The translations under genes were made by a program, and so were the position numbers. From assembly GCF_013155365.1 (NCBI RefSeq), contig NZ_JABJRA010000003.1:124001-188000 (forward strand): a stretch of 64,000 nt of DNA, in the 5' to 3' direction. The notes under the pieces are model-generated. The model was not told the origin of the DNA. It was given only the letters and a program-made list of their open reading frames with translations, and ran no database searches. Positions 26,813-37,650 of this stretch are shown here, piece by piece. The first letter of the stretch is position 1. The number at the start of each line of letters is the position of its first letter. Origin of the DNA: Nocardioides sp. zg-DK7169 (GTDB lineage: Bacteria > Actinomycetota > Actinomycetes > Propionibacteriales > Nocardioidaceae).

Positions 26813-28843
26813 GTGCCTCCCGCTCGTCCCGCCCGCTCCTCCCGGGGGCCGCAGTCCTACCGTCCCGCCCCGGGCTCCATCCCGACCCAGCCCGGCGTCT
26901 ACCGCTTCCGCGACCCCAGCGGGCGCGTGATCTACGTCGGCAAGGCGAAGAACCTGCGCGCCCGGCTCTCGTCGTACTTCCAAGACGTCGGGCAGCTGCA
27001 CCCGCGCACCGCCACCATGGTCACCACGGCCGCCAGCGTCGAGTGGACCGTGGTCAACACCGAGGTCGAGGCGCTCCAGCTGGAGTACTCCTGGATCAAG
27101 GAGTACGACCCGCGGTTCAACGTGAAGTACCGCGACGACAAGTCCTACCCCTGGCTCGCGGTCACGGTCGGCGAGAAGTTCCCGCGGGTCATGGTCGGGC
27201 GCGGCGCGAAGAAGAAGGGCACCCGCTACTTCGGCCCCTACAGCCATGCCTGGGCGATCCGCGAGACCGTCGACGTGCTGCTGCGCGTCTTCCCGATGCG
27301 CTCGTGCAGCAACGGCGTGTTCAAGCGCTCCCAGCAGATCGGGCGTCCGTGCCTGCTGGGCTACATCGACAAGTGCGCGGCCCCCTGCGTGGGCAACGTG
27401 AGCGCCGAGGAGCACCGCCGCATCGTCGAGGACTTCTGCGACTTCATGGGCGGGCAGACCCGGACCTTCCTGCGCCGCATCGAGAAGGAGATGTACGCCG
27501 CCTCCGACGCCCTCGACTTCGAGAAGGCCGCCCGGCTGCGCGACGACCTCGGCGCGATGGAGCGGGCACTGGAGAAGCAGGCCGTGGTGCTCGGCGACGG
27601 CGCCGACGTGGACGTGATCGCGGTCGCCGAGGACCCCCTCGAGGTCGCGGTGCAGATCTTCTACGTCCGCGGCGGGCGGATCCGCGGCCAGCGCGGCTGG
27701 GTCGCGGACCGCGTGGAGGAGGGCGGGGTACCAGAGCTGGTCGAGCTGTTCCTCCTCCAGCAGTACGCCGGCATCGACCGCGACCAGGCCGCCGACTCGA
27801 TCCCGCGCGAGATCCTGGTCCCGGCCCTGCCCCCGGACCCGCACACCCTCGAGGAGCTGCTCGGTGAGGTGCGTGGCGCGAAGGTCGCGATCCGGGTGCC
27901 GCAGCGCGGCGACAAGAAGACCCTCCAGGAGACCGTCGCCCGCAACGCCGCCCAGGCGCTGGTGCTCCACAAGACCAAGCGCGCCAGCGACCTCACCACC
28001 CGCAACCGGGCGCTGGAGGAGATCCAGGAGGCGCTCGAGCTCGACGAGGTGCCGCTGCGCATCGAGTGCTACGACGTGTCGAACCTCCAGGGCACCGAGG
28101 TGGTGGCCTCGATGGTGGTCTTCGAGGACGGGCTGTCACGCAAGAGCGAGTACCGCCGCTTCGTGATCAAGGGCGTCGACGGCCAGAACGACGTGGCCTC
28201 CATGCACGAGGTGATCACCCGCCGGTTCCGGCGGCTGCTCGACGAGCAGGCGCGCAGTGAGGTGCGGCCCGGCGACGAGGAGAGCGGCCCGATGCTGGTC
28301 GACCCCGAGACCGGGCGGCCGCGCAAGTTCGCCTACGCGCCGGGCCTGGTCGTCGTCGACGGCGGGCCGCCGCAGGTCGCGGCCGCCAAGCGCGCCCTGG
28401 ACGAGCTGGGCATCGACGACATCCCGGTGTGCGGGCTGGCCAAGCGCCTCGAGGAGGTCTGGGTGGTCGGCGAGGAGGACCCGGTGATCCTGCCGCGGTC
28501 CTCGGAGGGGCTCTACCTGCTCCAGCGCATCCGCGACGAGGCGCACCGCTTCGCCATCACCCACCACCGCAACCGGCGCTCGCGCTCGATGGTCGAGAGC
28601 GCCCTCGACGACGTCCCCGGGCTGGGTGAGGTGCGGCGCAAGACGCTGATGAAGTACTTCGGCTCGCTGAAGAAGCTGCGTGCCGCCTCGCTCGAGGAGA
28701 TCGCCCAGGTGCCCGGCATCGGCCCGCGCACCGCGGAGGCGATCAAGACCGCGGTGTCCTCCCCGGGCCAGGCGGGCGACGCGACACCCACCATGATGAG
28801 CGTGAACACCGCGACCGGAGAGATCATCGAGGAGACCCCGTGA
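26813..28843 (+). CDS. uvrC: Excinuclease ABC subunit C
   Basis: A 676-aa dual-incision nuclease of nucleotide excision repair. N-terminal GIY-YIG domain: [22 protein letters not shown] (split over residues about 28-50). The UvrB-binding segment [19 protein letters not shown] follows, then the RNase H-like C-terminal nuclease ([30 protein letters not shown]) and two helix-hairpin-helix motifs ([28 protein letters not shown]). Complete length. The GTGA overlap with rapZ shows translational coupling. Confidence 0.97.
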   Translation: MPPARPARSSRGPQSYRPAPGSIPTQPGVYRFRDPSGRVIYVGKAKNLRARLSSYFQDVGQLHPRTATMVTTAASVEWTVVNTEVEALQLEYSWIKEYDPRFNVKYRDDKSYPWLAVTVGEKFPRVMVGRGAKKKGTRYFGPYSHAWAIRETVDVLLRVFPMRSCSNGVFKRSQQIGRPCLLGYIDKCAAPCVGNVSAEEHRRIVEDFCDFMGGQTRTFLRRIEKEMYAASDALDFEKAARLRDDLGAMERALEKQAVVLGDGADVDVIAVAEDPLEVAVQIFYVRGGRIRGQRGWVADRVEEGGVPELVELFLLQQYAGIDRDQAADSIPREILVPALPPDPHTLEELLGEVRGAKVAIRVPQRGDKKTLQETVARNAAQALVLHKTKRASDLTTRNRALEEIQEALELDEVPLRIECYDVSNLQGTEVVASMVVFEDGLSRKSEYRRFVIKGVDGQNDVASMHEVITRRFRRLLDEQARSEVRPGDEESGPMLVDPETGRPRKFAYAPGLVVVDGGPPQVAAAKRALDELGIDDIPVCGLAKRLEEVWVVGEEDPVILPRSSEGLYLLQRIRDEAHRFAITHHRNRRSRSMVESALDDVPGLGEVRRKTLMKYFGSLKKLRAASLEEIAQVPGIGPRTAEAIKTAVSSPGQAGDATPTMMSVNTATGEIIEETP

Positions 28844-29751
28844 CCGAGCGAGACGAGACCGTCGTGCCCGCGGCGACCGGCCCCGGGACCCCCGCGCCCG
28901 GACCCCTCGTGGTCATCACCGGCATGACCGGCGCCGGCCGCAGCACCGCGGCGAAGGAGCTGGAGGACCTCGGCTACTACGTCGTGGACAACCTGCCGCC
29001 CAGCCTGCTGCGCGACGTCGTCCGCCTGGTCGACGAGAGCCGGGGGACCGGCCAGCCGATCGCGGTCGTGGTGGACGTGCGCTCCGGGTCGTTCTTCGGC
29101 TCGCTGCAGGCCAATCTCGCCCAGGGTGCCACCGGGCGCCGCGCGACCCTGGTCTTCCTCGATGCCACCGACGAGGTCCTCGTCCGCCGTCAGGAGGCGG
29201 CCCGCCGCCCGCACCCGCTCCAGGGGGCCGGCCGGCTGCTCGACGGCCTCCAGCGCGAGCGCGCGGTCCTGGCCGACCTGCGCGGCTCCGCCGACCTGGT
29301 CATCGACACCACCGGGCTCAACGTCCACCAGCTCACCGACCGGATCTCCGAGGCGTTCGGGACCGCGGACACCACCACGTTGCGGGTCACCCTGCTGAGC
29401 TTCGGGTTCAAGTACGGCATCCCCGTCGACGCCGACTTCATCGCCGACATGCGCTTCCTGCCCAACCCGCACTGGATCCCCGAGCTGCGCCCCGGCACCG
29501 GCCGCGACGCCGACGTCGCGCGCTACGTCCGCTCCCAGCCCGGTGCCGAGGAGTTCCTCGACGGCTACGTCCCGGTCCTCGAGGGCGTGGCGGAGGGCTA
29601 CGTGCGCGAGGGCAAGCGGTTCATGCGGGTGGCGATCGGCTGCACCGGCGGAAAGCACCGCAGCGTCGCGATGACCGAGGAGATCGCGCGGCGCTTCGCG
29701 CACTCCGGCTACCTCGTGCGCACGGTCCACCGTGACCTGGGGCGCGAGTAG
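28840..29751 (+). CDS. rapZ: RapZ-family nucleotide-binding protein
   Basis: A 303-aa P-loop protein: Walker A GMTGAGRS at residues 28-35, then [19 protein letters not shown] and a C-terminal [11 protein letters not shown] that is diagnostic of RapZ/YvcJ. In E. coli RapZ controls glucosamine-6-phosphate synthase via small RNAs; in Gram-positives the role is unclear but genetically linked with yvcK and whiA, as here. It has an extended N-terminus of about 20 Pro/Ala/Thr-rich residues. It overlaps uvrC by 4 bp and is followed at once by yvcK. Confidence 0.95.
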   Translation: MTERDETVVPAATGPGTPAPGPLVVITGMTGAGRSTAAKELEDLGYYVVDNLPPSLLRDVVRLVDESRGTGQPIAVVVDVRSGSFFGSLQANLAQGATGRRATLVFLDATDEVLVRRQEAARRPHPLQGAGRLLDGLQRERAVLADLRGSADLVIDTTGLNVHQLTDRISEAFGTADTTTLRVTLLSFGFKYGIPVDADFIADMRFLPNPHWIPELRPGTGRDADVARYVRSQPGAEEFLDGYVPVLEGVAEGYVREGKRFMRVAIGCTGGKHRSVAMTEEIARRFAHSGYLVRTVHRDLGRE

Positions 29752-30720
29752 ATGAGCGTGCGTGCCCAGGCGGTCGTGGCCTTCGGCGGCGGCCACGGCC
29801 TGCACGCGTCGCTGCGCGCGCTGCGCCGCCTCGTCGACGACCTGACCGTCGACGAGCTGACCGCCGTGGTCACCGTCGCCGACAACGGCGGCTCCTCCGG
29901 GCGGCTGCGCGGAGAGTTCGGCGTGCTCCCGCCCGGCGACCTGCGGATGGCGCTGGCCGCGCTGTGCGGCGACGACGAGTGGGGCACCACCTGGGCCGAC
30001 GTCCTCCAGCACCGGTTCACCGGCGACGGCGACATGCGCGGCCACGTCGTCGGCAACCTGCTGATCGTCGGCCTGTGGGAGCTGCTGGGCGACCACGTCG
30101 ACGCCCTGGACCACGTCGGCCGGCTGCTCGGGGCCAAGGGGCGGGTGCTGCCCATGGCGCTCACCCCGATGGACATCACCGCCGAGGTGCGCGGCCTCGT
30201 CCCGGACGACCCCGACGCGCTGGTCACGGTCCGCGGGCAGGTCGAGGTGGCGACCACCGAGGGCGTGATCACCTCGATCGCCCTGGACCCGCCCGACCCC
30301 GCGGCCTGCCCCGAGGCGGTCGCCGCCGTCGACGCCGCCGACTGGGTCGTCCTCGGCCCCGGGTCGTGGTTCACCTCCGTCATCCCGCACCTGATGGTGC
30401 CGGCGATGCACGAGGCCCTCATCGCCACCGACGCCCGCGTCGTCGTGGTGCTCAACCTCGCCGAGCAGGCGGGGGAGACCGGCGGATTCGGTCCGGCCGA
30501 CCACCTGGCCGTGCTCGCCGAGCACGCACCGGACCTCGGCATCCACACCGTGCTCGCCGACCGCACCAGCGTGGGCGACGGGCTGGAGGAGCTCCAGGAG
30601 TGTGCGGACGCCTTCGGCGCCCACCTGGTGCTCGCCGACGTGGCCGCGGACGACGGCACCCCGCGCCACGACCCGGTCAAGCTCGCCGCGGCGTACGCGC
30701 GGATCATCGAGGCCGGCTGA
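29752..30720 (+). CDS. yvcK: YvcK/CuvA-type gluconeogenesis factor (CofD-like fold)
   Basis: A 322-aa CofD-fold protein with N-terminal [20 protein letters not shown] and [14 protein letters not shown], the nucleotide-sugar-binding loops of Yvc[19 protein letters not shown] and [17 protein letters not shown] are further family hallmarks. YvcK/CuvA supports cell-wall synthesis and growth on gluconeogenic carbon, which suits a cell living on steroids or fatty acids. Its ATG directly follows the rapZ TAG, so the pair is co-translated. A CofD-like F420 transferase is excluded by context and motifs. Confidence 0.93.
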   Translation: MSVRAQAVVAFGGGHGLHASLRALRRLVDDLTVDELTAVVTVADNGGSSGRLRGEFGVLPPGDLRMALAALCGDDEWGTTWADVLQHRFTGDGDMRGHVVGNLLIVGLWELLGDHVDALDHVGRLLGAKGRVLPMALTPMDITAEVRGLVPDDPDALVTVRGQVEVATTEGVITSIALDPPDPAACPEAVAAVDAADWVVLGPGSWFTSVIPHLMVPAMHEALIATDARVVVVLNLAEQAGETGGFGPADHLAVLAEHAPDLGIHTVLADRTSVGDGLEELQECADAFGAHLVLADVAADDGTPRHDPVKLAAAYARIIEAG

Positions 30721-30853
30721 CGCCCCGTCGTGGGGCTGGTCACGGGGCCGGCCGTGGGGCCGCTCACGTCCCCCGCCGTACGAGCGCCGGCAGGGCTGGA
30801 CATCACCCATGTCAGTGTCCCGGTTCGTTGACGCGCGTGGGAGGATCGGGCCC

Positions 30854-31840
30854 ATGGCGATGACGGGACAGGTCAAGGCAGAACTGGCCAACACCCAGAT
30901 CACGAAGACCTGTTGTCGCAAGGCCGAGGTCGCCTCGCTGCTGCGCTTCGCAGGCGGGCTGCACATCGTGAGCGGGCGGGTCGTGCTCGAGGCCGAGCTC
31001 GACACCGGTGCCGCCGCGCGCCGGCTGCGCACCGACGTCCTGGAGGTCTACGGCCACCAGGCCGACGTGGTGATGGTGCAGGGCAACGGCCTGCGCAAGG
31101 GCAGCCGCTACCTGGTGCGCATCGTCAAGGACGGCGAGGCCCTGGCCCGCCAGACCGGCCTGCTCGACCAGCGCGGGCGCCCGGTGCGCGGACTGCCGCC
31201 GGCCGTCGTGTCCGGTGGCGCCTGCGACGCCGTCGCCGCGTGGCGCGGCGCCTTCCTCGCGCACGGCTCGCTGACCGAGCCCGGCCGCTCCTCCTCCCTC
31301 GAGGTCACGTGCCCGGGGCCCGAGGCCGCGCTGGCCCTCGTCGGCGTCGCACGCCGGGTCGGCATCCAGGCCAAGGCCCGCGAGGTCCGCGGCGTGGACC
31401 GCGTCGTCATCCGCGACGGGGACGCGATCGGCCAGCTCCTGACCCGTGTGGGCGCGCACGAGTCGCTCATGGCCTGGGAGGAGCGCCGGATGCGCCGCGA
31501 GGTCCGCGCGACCGCGAACCGGCTCGCGAACTTCGACGACGCCAACCTGCGTCGTTCCGCCCGGGCCGCGGTGGCCGCCGGTGCTCGCGTGGAGCGTGCC
31601 ATGGAGATCCTCGGCGAGGACATCCCCGACCACCTCAAGCTCGCCGGCGCCCTGCGCCTGGAGCACAAGCAGGCCTCCTTGGAGGAGCTCGGCCAGCTGC
31701 ACGACCCCGTCCTCACCAAGGACGCCATCGCGGGGCGGATCCGCCGCCTGCTGGCGATGGCCGACAAGCGTGCGGAGGAGCTCGGCATCCCCGACACCGA
31801 GGCGTCACTCACGGCCGACATGCTGGTCGACGAGGGGTGA
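30854..31840 (+). CDS. whiA: WhiA sporulation/division regulator
   Basis: A 328-aa DNA-binding protein. The N-terminal half has the LAGLIDADG homing-endonuclease-like fold ([25 protein letters not shown] in two parts). The C-terminal HTH region includes [14 protein letters not shown] and [23 protein letters not shown]. Family knowledge: WhiA activates cell-division genes with WhiB in Streptomyces and occurs in all actinobacteria next to yvcK. The ATG at 30854 matches the family start MAMT; GGAGGA lies upstream with slightly long spacing. The 133-bp gap after yvcK suggests its own promoter. Confidence 0.95.
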   Translation: MAMTGQVKAELANTQITKTCCRKAEVASLLRFAGGLHIVSGRVVLEAELDTGAAARRLRTDVLEVYGHQADVVMVQGNGLRKGSRYLVRIVKDGEALARQTGLLDQRGRPVRGLPPAVVSGGACDAVAAWRGAFLAHGSLTEPGRSSSLEVTCPGPEAALALVGVARRVGIQAKAREVRGVDRVVIRDGDAIGQLLTRVGAHESLMAWEERRMRREVRATANRLANFDDANLRRSARAAVAAGARVERAMEILGEDIPDHLKLAGALRLEHKQASLEELGQLHDPVLTKDAIAGRIRRLLAMADKRAEELGIPDTEASLTADMLVDEG

Positions 31841-32956
<1,116 letters not shown>

Positions 32957-32959
32957 GGC

Positions 32960-34174
32960 ATGACCGACATCGCCACGCTCGCCACGTTGGTCGAGAGGGG
33001 GGTCCGGGGCAAGCGCGTCCTGGTCCGCTCCGACCTCAACGTCCCGCTGGACGGCACCACCATCACCGACGACGGCCGGATCCGCGCCAGCGTCCCGACC
33101 ATCCGCACGCTGGCCGAGGCCGGCGCGCGGGTGGTCGTCACCGCGCACCTCGGCCGCCCGAAGGGTGCGCCGGAGGAGCGGTACTCCCTGCGTCCGGTCG
33201 CAGCACGCCTCGGCGAGCTGCTCGGCCGCGAGGTCGCCTTCGCCACCGACACCGTCGGTGAGTCCGCGCAGGCCACCGTCGCCGGTCTGGCCGACGGCGA
33301 GGTCGCCGTGCTGGAGAACGTCCGGTTCAACCCGGGCGAGACCAGCAAGGACGAGGCCGAGCGCGGCGCCTTCGCCGAACAGCTGGCCGCCCTCGCCGAC
33401 GCGTACGTCTCCGACGGCTTCGGCGTCGTCCACCGCAAGCAGGCCTCGGTGTACGACGTCGCCCAGCGCCTCCCGCACGCCATGGGCGGGCTGGTGCAGG
33501 CGGAGGTCGACGTCCTGCGTCGCCTGACCGAGACCCCGGAGCGGCCCTACGTGGTCGTCCTCGGCGGCTCGAAGGTCTCCGACAAGCTGGGCGTCATCGA
33601 CAACCTGCTCGGCAAGGCCGACAAGCTGCTCATCGGCGGCGGCATGGTCTTCACCTTCCTCAAGGCCCAGGGCCACGAGGTCGGCAAGAGCCTCCTCGAG
33701 CAGGACCAGCTCGACGTGTGCCGCTCCTACCTGCAGCGTGCTGCGGAGAGCGGTGTCGAGCTCGTGCTGCCGACCGACATCGTGGTGGACACGACCTTCC
33801 CGACGGGTGCGGCCACGCCGCAGCCCTCGGTCGTCGCGGCCACCGAGATCCCGGCCGACGCCCTCGGCCTGGACATCGGCCCGGAGTCGGGTGCTGCGTT
33901 CGCCGCGGCCCTCGCCGACGCGCGCACGGTGTTCTGGAACGGGCCGATGGGCGTCTTCGAGGTCGAGGAGTTCGCCGCCGGCACCCGTGCCGTGGCGGAG
34001 GCGCTGACCAAGGTCCAGGGCCTGTCGGTCGTCGGGGGCGGTGACTCCGCCGCGGCGGTGCGCACCCTCGGCTTCGAGGAGTCCGCGTTCGGCCACATCT
34101 CCACCGGCGGCGGTGCCAGCCTCGAGTACCTCGAGGGCAAGGAGCTCCCCGGCATCAAGGTCCTGGAGGACTGA
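32960..34174 (+). CDS. pgk: Phosphoglycerate kinase
   Basis: A 404-aa two-domain kinase of glycolysis. N-terminal [18 protein letters not shown] and HLGRPKG bind 3-phosphoglycerate. [17 protein letters not shown] and the C-terminal [16 protein letters not shown] with [18 protein letters not shown] bind ATP and close the site. ATG 3 bp after the gap stop; tpiA follows 4 bp after its own stop, so all three are coupled. Confidence 0.98.
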   Translation: MTDIATLATLVERGVRGKRVLVRSDLNVPLDGTTITDDGRIRASVPTIRTLAEAGARVVVTAHLGRPKGAPEERYSLRPVAARLGELLGREVAFATDTVGESAQATVAGLADGEVAVLENVRFNPGETSKDEAERGAFAEQLAALADAYVSDGFGVVHRKQASVYDVAQRLPHAMGGLVQAEVDVLRRLTETPERPYVVVLGGSKVSDKLGVIDNLLGKADKLLIGGGMVFTFLKAQGHEVGKSLLEQDQLDVCRSYLQRAAESGVELVLPTDIVVDTTFPTGAATPQPSVVAATEIPADALGLDIGPESGAAFAAALADARTVFWNGPMGVFEVEEFAAGTRAVAEALTKVQGLSVVGGGDSAAAVRTLGFEESAFGHISTGGGASLEYLEGKELPGIKVLED

Positions 34175-34178
34175 CACC

Positions 34179-34979
34179 ATGGCGAAGTCTGCTGCCCGTG
34201 TCCCGCTGATGGCGGGCAACTGGAAGATGAACCTCAACCACCAGGAGGCGGTGGTCCTGGTCCAGAAGCTGGCCTGGACCCTCACCGACAAGCGTCACGA
34301 CTTCGACAAGGCCGAGGTCGTCGTGGTGCCGCCGTTCACGGACCTGCGCTCGGTGCAGACCCTGGTCGACGGCGACCGCCTCAAGGTGAAGTACGGCGCC
34401 CAGGACGTCTCGGAGCACGAGTCCGGCGCCTACACCGGCGAGATCTCCGCCGGCATGCTGGCCAAGCTCGGCTGCTCCTACGTCGTGGTCGGTCACTCGG
34501 AGCGGCGTGAGTACCACGCCGAGTCCGACGCGACCGTCGCGGCGAAGGCGCACGCCGCGCACGCGGCCGGCATGACGCCGATCGTGTGCGTCGGCGAGGG
34601 CCTCGAGGTGCGGCGCGCCGGCGAGCACGTCGCCCACACCCTCGCGCAGGTCGACGGCTCCCTGGCCGGCTTCACCGCCGAGCAGGTCGCCGGCCTGGTC
34701 GTCGCCTACGAGCCCGTCTGGGCGATCGGCACCGGCGAGGTGGCGACCCCGGAGGACGCCCAGGAGGTGTGCGGCGCGATCCGCGCCCGCATCCGCGAGG
34801 TCCACGGCGACGCCGCGGCCGACGGCGTACGCGTGCTGTACGGCGGTTCGGTGAAGGCGTCGAACGTCGCGGGGATCATGGTCAAGGAGGACGTCGACGG
34901 CGCTCTCGTCGGTGGCGCGAGCCTCCAGGCGGAGGAGTTCGGCGGAATCTGTCGCTTCTACGACATGCCGGTCCTGTGA
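34179..34979 (+). CDS. tpiA: Triosephosphate isomerase
   Basis: A 266-aa TIM barrel. AGNWKMNLN holds the catalytic Lys, [10 protein letters not shown] the catalytic His, and [10 protein letters not shown] the catalytic Glu with the mobile loop. [12 protein letters not shown] is the phosphate-binding end. ATG at 34179, in one operon with gap and pgk. Confidence 0.98.
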   Translation: MAKSAARVPLMAGNWKMNLNHQEAVVLVQKLAWTLTDKRHDFDKAEVVVVPPFTDLRSVQTLVDGDRLKVKYGAQDVSEHESGAYTGEISAGMLAKLGCSYVVVGHSERREYHAESDATVAAKAHAAHAAGMTPIVCVGEGLEVRRAGEHVAHTLAQVDGSLAGFTAEQVAGLVVAYEPVWAIGTGEVATPEDAQEVCGAIRARIREVHGDAAADGVRVLYGGSVKASNVAGIMVKEDVDGALVGGASLQAEEFGGICRFYDMPVL

Positions 34980-34995
34980 CCGGCGGTCGGTGACG

Positions 34996-35001
34996 TAGGA
35001 T
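34996..35001 (+). promoter_or_regulatory. -10 box TAGGAT upstream of secG
   Basis: TAGGAT ends 8 nt before the secG GTG at 35010, without a Shine-Dalgarno between. This points to a near-leaderless secG transcript separate from tpiA. Confidence 0.5.
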
Positions 35002-35009
35002 TTCACACT

Positions 35010-35243
35010 GTGACTACCGTCCTCTCCGTCCTGCTCGTTCTCGCGAGCGCGCTGATGATCCTCCTGGTGCTCCTGCACAAGGGGCGCGGCGGCGGCCTTT
35101 CCGACATGTTCGGTGGCGGCGTCTCGAGCTCCCTGGGTGGTTCGTCGGTGGCTGAGCGCAACCTCGACCGCTTCACGGTCGGGGTCGGCGTGATCTGGTT
35201 CGCGTGCGTGATCGCACTCGGCCTGCTGCTCGCCTATCCCTGA
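35010..35243 (+). CDS. secG: Preprotein translocase subunit SecG
   Basis: A 77-aa membrane protein with two transmembrane helices: VLSVLLVLASALMILLVLLH (in part) and a C-terminal VIWFACVIALGLLLAYP. The Gly-rich cytosolic loop GRGGGLSDMFGGGVSSSLGGSSVAERNLDR between them (two parts) is characteristic of SecG. It assists SecYEG. Next to tpiA, as in many actinobacteria. Confidence 0.95.
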   Translation: MTTVLSVLLVLASALMILLVLLHKGRGGGLSDMFGGGVSSSLGGSSVAERNLDRFTVGVGVIWFACVIALGLLLAYP

Positions 35244-35296
35244 GTTCCGAAGACACTCGGCACCATCGCTGACTAGAGCTTGAGGAGACGTCGCCC

Positions 35297-35656
35297 GTGG
35301 CAGGTGGAGGAAGCGCAATCCGTGGCAGCCGGGTGGGTGCCGGCCCGATGGGCGAGGCCGAGCGTGGTGAGGCAGCCGCTCGTCAGACGGTGACCTACCA
35401 CTGCTCGAACAGCCACCGTTCGGTGGTGGCCTTCGCGATCGAGGCGGTCGTGCCCGAGGCCTGGGACTGCCCCAAGTGCGGGCTGCCCGCCAGCCAGGAC
35501 GCGGAGAACCCGCCCCCGGCGCCGAAGAACGAGCCGTACAAGACACACCTGGCGTATGTGAAGGAGCGGCGCTCCGACAAGGAGGCGGCCGACATCCTCG
35601 ACGAGGCGCTCAAGCTCCTCCGCACCCGCCGCAAGTCCGGCGACCTGATCTTCTAG
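35297..35656 (+). CDS. rbpA: RNA polymerase-binding protein RbpA
   Basis: A 119-aa actinobacteria-specific RNA polymerase partner that stabilises sigma-A promoter complexes. The core zinc-ribbon-like domain YHCSNSHRSVVAFA and WDCPKCGLPAS and the C-terminal sigma-interaction segment DILDEALKLLRTRRKSG are intact. GTG start with GAGGAG 12-17 nt upstream. A terminator follows 29 bp after the stop. Confidence 0.95.
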   Translation: MAGGGSAIRGSRVGAGPMGEAERGEAAARQTVTYHCSNSHRSVVAFAIEAVVPEAWDCPKCGLPASQDAENPPPAPKNEPYKTHLAYVKERRSDKEAADILDEALKLLRTRRKSGDLIF

Positions 35657-35684
35657 GCCCAGCCGGACCCCAGCACCACCCACT

Positions 35685-35727
35685 CGAACGCCGAGTCGGC
35701 GCCAATGGCGCGCCGATTCGGCGTTCG
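35685..35727. terminator. Terminator hairpin after rbpA
   Basis: CGAACGCCGA plus TCGGCGC (35685-35702) pairs with 35707-35727, with one G-T pair and a 2-nt bulge, giving about 18 bp around a short loop. Its right arm also resembles the first, most divergent unit of the 22-bp tandem repeat that follows. Confidence 0.65.
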
Positions 35728-35728
35728 T

Positions 35729-35794
35729 GGTTGCGCGAGTCGGCGTCAACGGTTGCGCGAGTCGGGGCTTGTGGTTGTCCGAGTCCGGGCTTGT
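35729..35794. repeat. Three 22-bp tandem repeats
   Basis: Units start at 35729, 35751 and 35773, each opening GGTTG with a CGAGTC core (for example GGTTGCGCGAGTCGG). Units 1 and 2 differ by a few bases at the 3' end, and unit 3 is more diverged. The preceding 22 nt (35707-35728) match at about 13 of 22 positions. A 27-nt stretch of units 1-2 recurs inverted at 36877-36908 on the far side of the nuclease-like gene. Confidence 0.7.
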
Positions 35795-35800
35795 GGCGGG

Positions 35801-36775
35801 TCACTCGGTGCGGGTGCGGGTGCGGCGCGTGCGGACCTCGGCCGCCCGCACGAGCTCCTGCATCCGCCGCTCGCAGTCAGCCGTCCGGCCGAAGACATCC
35901 TCGGCGCGGAACACCTCCAGCAGCCAGCCGGCGTCGGCGGCGCGCTTGCGTCTGCGTGCGTCGCGCTTCTGCGCCTCGGGTCCGGAGTGCCACTGCGCCC
36001 CGTCGTACTCGAAAGCGAAGCGGCGCCGTCGTTCGGCGAGGTCGAGGCGCGCGATGAAGCGACCCTCGTCCCACACCTCGACCTGCGGCTCCACCCCGGT
36101 GAGTCCCAGCTCCACGCAGCGCAGCCGCAGCACCGACTCCGGCGGCGACTCGGCGCGCGCGTCCGCCAGCGGGCCGATCGCCCGCAGGGTGCGGACCCAC
36201 CGCATGCCGCGGAACCTGCGGATCCCCGCGAGGAACTCCTCGCGACCGAACACGCCCAGGCGGAACATCGCGTCCAGCCCCGTGATCGCCTCGTCGGTCC
36301 AGCGCACCCGGCCCAGGTCCCAGGCGGTCCGCAGCGGGGTGGTCACGCGGAGCCCGTTCACCTCGCAGATGTCGACCGGCCGCAGGTTGCGTTCTCCGCC
36401 CCGCGAGAGCCCGTTGCTGCACCTGCCCCGACCCGAGGGCCGGAAGACCGACAGCGGTCGCAGGTCGAGGTGCTCGCCGGGCGCGAGCACCATCTCTGCT
36501 CCCAGCAGCCATCCGGCGTGCCGGTCGACCACGACGGCGTCGGGCGGTACGACGAGCGCGAGACAGGCGGCCCGGAGGGAGAGGGAGTCCGGAAGCTCCG
36601 CCGCGACGTACACGCCTTTGATCGGGCGCCGCAGCACCCGCCCCTCGAGGAGGAGCCGCAGGGCATGGCGGCTCACGCCGGCGTCAAGCGCACTGGCATA
36701 GGTGAACGGCACGTCGCGGGGAAGCGGGACGCTCCGGTCGAGCGTGCCGTGGGCAAGGGTGGTCTCGAGGTCCAT
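35801..36775 (-). CDS. AbiEi-like winged helix / DUF559-type putative endonuclease
   Basis: A 324-aa two-domain protein. The N-terminus resembles the AbiEi antitoxin/winged-helix domain (YASALDAGVSRHALRLLLEG then RVLRRPIKGVYVA). The middle (VVVDRHAGWLLG, VNGLRVTTPLRTAWDLGR) is typical of this actinobacterial family. The C-terminus looks like a Vsr/DUF559 PD-(D/E)xK nuclease: Glu213 in SPPESVLR, Asp245 in IARLDLAERR, then Glu256-Tyr-Asp258-Gly and Gln261. The family is often annotated as a type IV toxin-antitoxin antitoxin or as DUF559; no AbiEii-type toxin gene is adjacent. GC3 is somewhat below its neighbours. It interrupts the boundary between rbpA and the pentose-phosphate operon and is flanked by inverted copies of a repeat. 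ATG 36775 chosen. Confidence 0.7.
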   Translation of the reverse strand: MDLETTLAHGTLDRSVPLPRDVPFTYASALDAGVSRHALRLLLEGRVLRRPIKGVYVAAELPDSLSLRAACLALVVPPDAVVVDRHAGWLLGAEMVLAPGEHLDLRPLSVFRPSGRGRCSNGLSRGGERNLRPVDICEVNGLRVTTPLRTAWDLGRVRWTDEAITGLDAMFRLGVFGREEFLAGIRRFRGMRWVRTLRAIGPLADARAESPPESVLRLRCVELGLTGVEPQVEVWDEGRFIARLDLAERRRRFAFEYDGAQWHSGPEAQKRDARRRKRAADAGWLLEVFRAEDVFGRTADCERRMQELVRAAEVRTRRTRTRTE

Positions 36776-36876
36776 GGCCCCACACTGCGACGAGACCCGG
36801 GCCGGTGGGAGTCGCCCGCCGCCGACCTGTGGACGACCGCGCCCGTCACGTCGACTGGGCACGCCAGGCGGGCCGG

Positions 36877-36908
36877 CTCGCGCAACCATTGACCCCGACT
36901 CGGCGAGC
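36877..36908. repeat. Inverted copy of the 22-bp repeat
   Basis: Read on the minus strand, this 32-nt stretch contains CGAGTCGGGGTCAATGG followed by TTGCGCGAG. It is 24/27 identical to 35735-35761 in opposite orientation. With that copy it brackets the AbiEi/DUF559-type gene. Confidence 0.7.
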
Positions 36909-36918
36909 AGGGGTGGGG

Positions 36919-37650
36919 TCAGGGGAGGCGGGAGGCGGCGGGGCGGTCGAGGTGGAGGACGGTCTCCTCGGTGCCACCCACCCACGCCGCCGGTACGTCG
37001 TGGCGCTGCGGGCGCGGGGTGGCCAGGGTCCGCGCGACGGCGTCGGCCTTGCCCTCGCCGCTGACCAGCAGCCACACGGCGCGGGCGCGGGCGAGCGCGT
37101 CGAACGTGAGACTGATCCGGTCCGGGGGCGGCTTGGGGGAGTCGTGGACCGCGACGGTCGGGCGACCGGCGACGTCGAGCGCGCGGTGGCCGGGGAACAG
37201 CGAGGCGACGTGGGCGTCGGGCCCCAGCCCCAGCATCACCACGTCGAAGGCGTCCGTCCCGTGCGTCTCGAGCAGGGCCGCGTAGGCGTCCGCGCCCTCC
37301 TCGGCGCTCGCCGCGTCGGCGGACGAGGCCATCGCGAACACCTTGGCCGGGTCGACCGGCACTCGGTCGAGCAGGTCGGCGCGGGCCTGACCCGCGTTGC
37401 GCTCGGGGTCGTCGGGACCGACGAACCGCTCGTCGCCCCACCACACCACGACGCGTGACCAGTCGACGCCGGAGCCGGGCGTCAACCGCGCGACCTCGCG
37501 GTGCACCTCGCGGGCGATGGTGCCGCCGGTCAGCACGACCTGCGGCTCACGCCCGTCGGCCTGGACCGCGACCAGTCGCTCCAGCAGCGCCCGGGCGACC
37601 GCGGTGGCCAGCGCTGCGGCGTCCTCGTGGCGCACCACCTGGGCGCTCAT
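36919..37650 (-). CDS. pgl: 6-phosphogluconolactonase
   Basis: A 243-aa DevB/Pgl enzyme that hydrolyses 6-phosphogluconolactone, the second step of the oxidative pentose phosphate pathway. Motifs VVLTGGTIAREV, VVWWGDERFVGPDDPERN and VMLGLGPDAHVASLFPGH are characteristic. Last gene of the tkt-tal-pgi-zwf-opcA-pgl operon, overlapping opcA by 4 bp (ATGA). Confidence 0.93.
   Translation of the reverse strand: MSAQVVRHEDAAALATAVARALLERLVAVQADGREPQVVLTGGTIAREVHREVARLTPGSGVDWSRVVVWWGDERFVGPDDPERNAGQARADLLDRVPVDPAKVFAMASSADAASAEEGADAYAALLETHGTDAFDVVMLGLGPDAHVASLFPGHRALDVAGRPTVAVHDSPKPPPDRISLTFDALARARAVWLLVSGEGKADAVARTLATPRPQRHDVPAAWVGGTEETVLHLDRPAASRLP

Noticed and set aside
30721..30853. Riboswitch or structured leader before whiA
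   Set aside because: Only GC-rich repeats of GGGGC are seen; no conserved riboswitch core could be recognised.
35729..35794. CRISPR array
   Set aside because: Units are contiguous without spacers, only three in number, diverged, and no cas genes are nearby.
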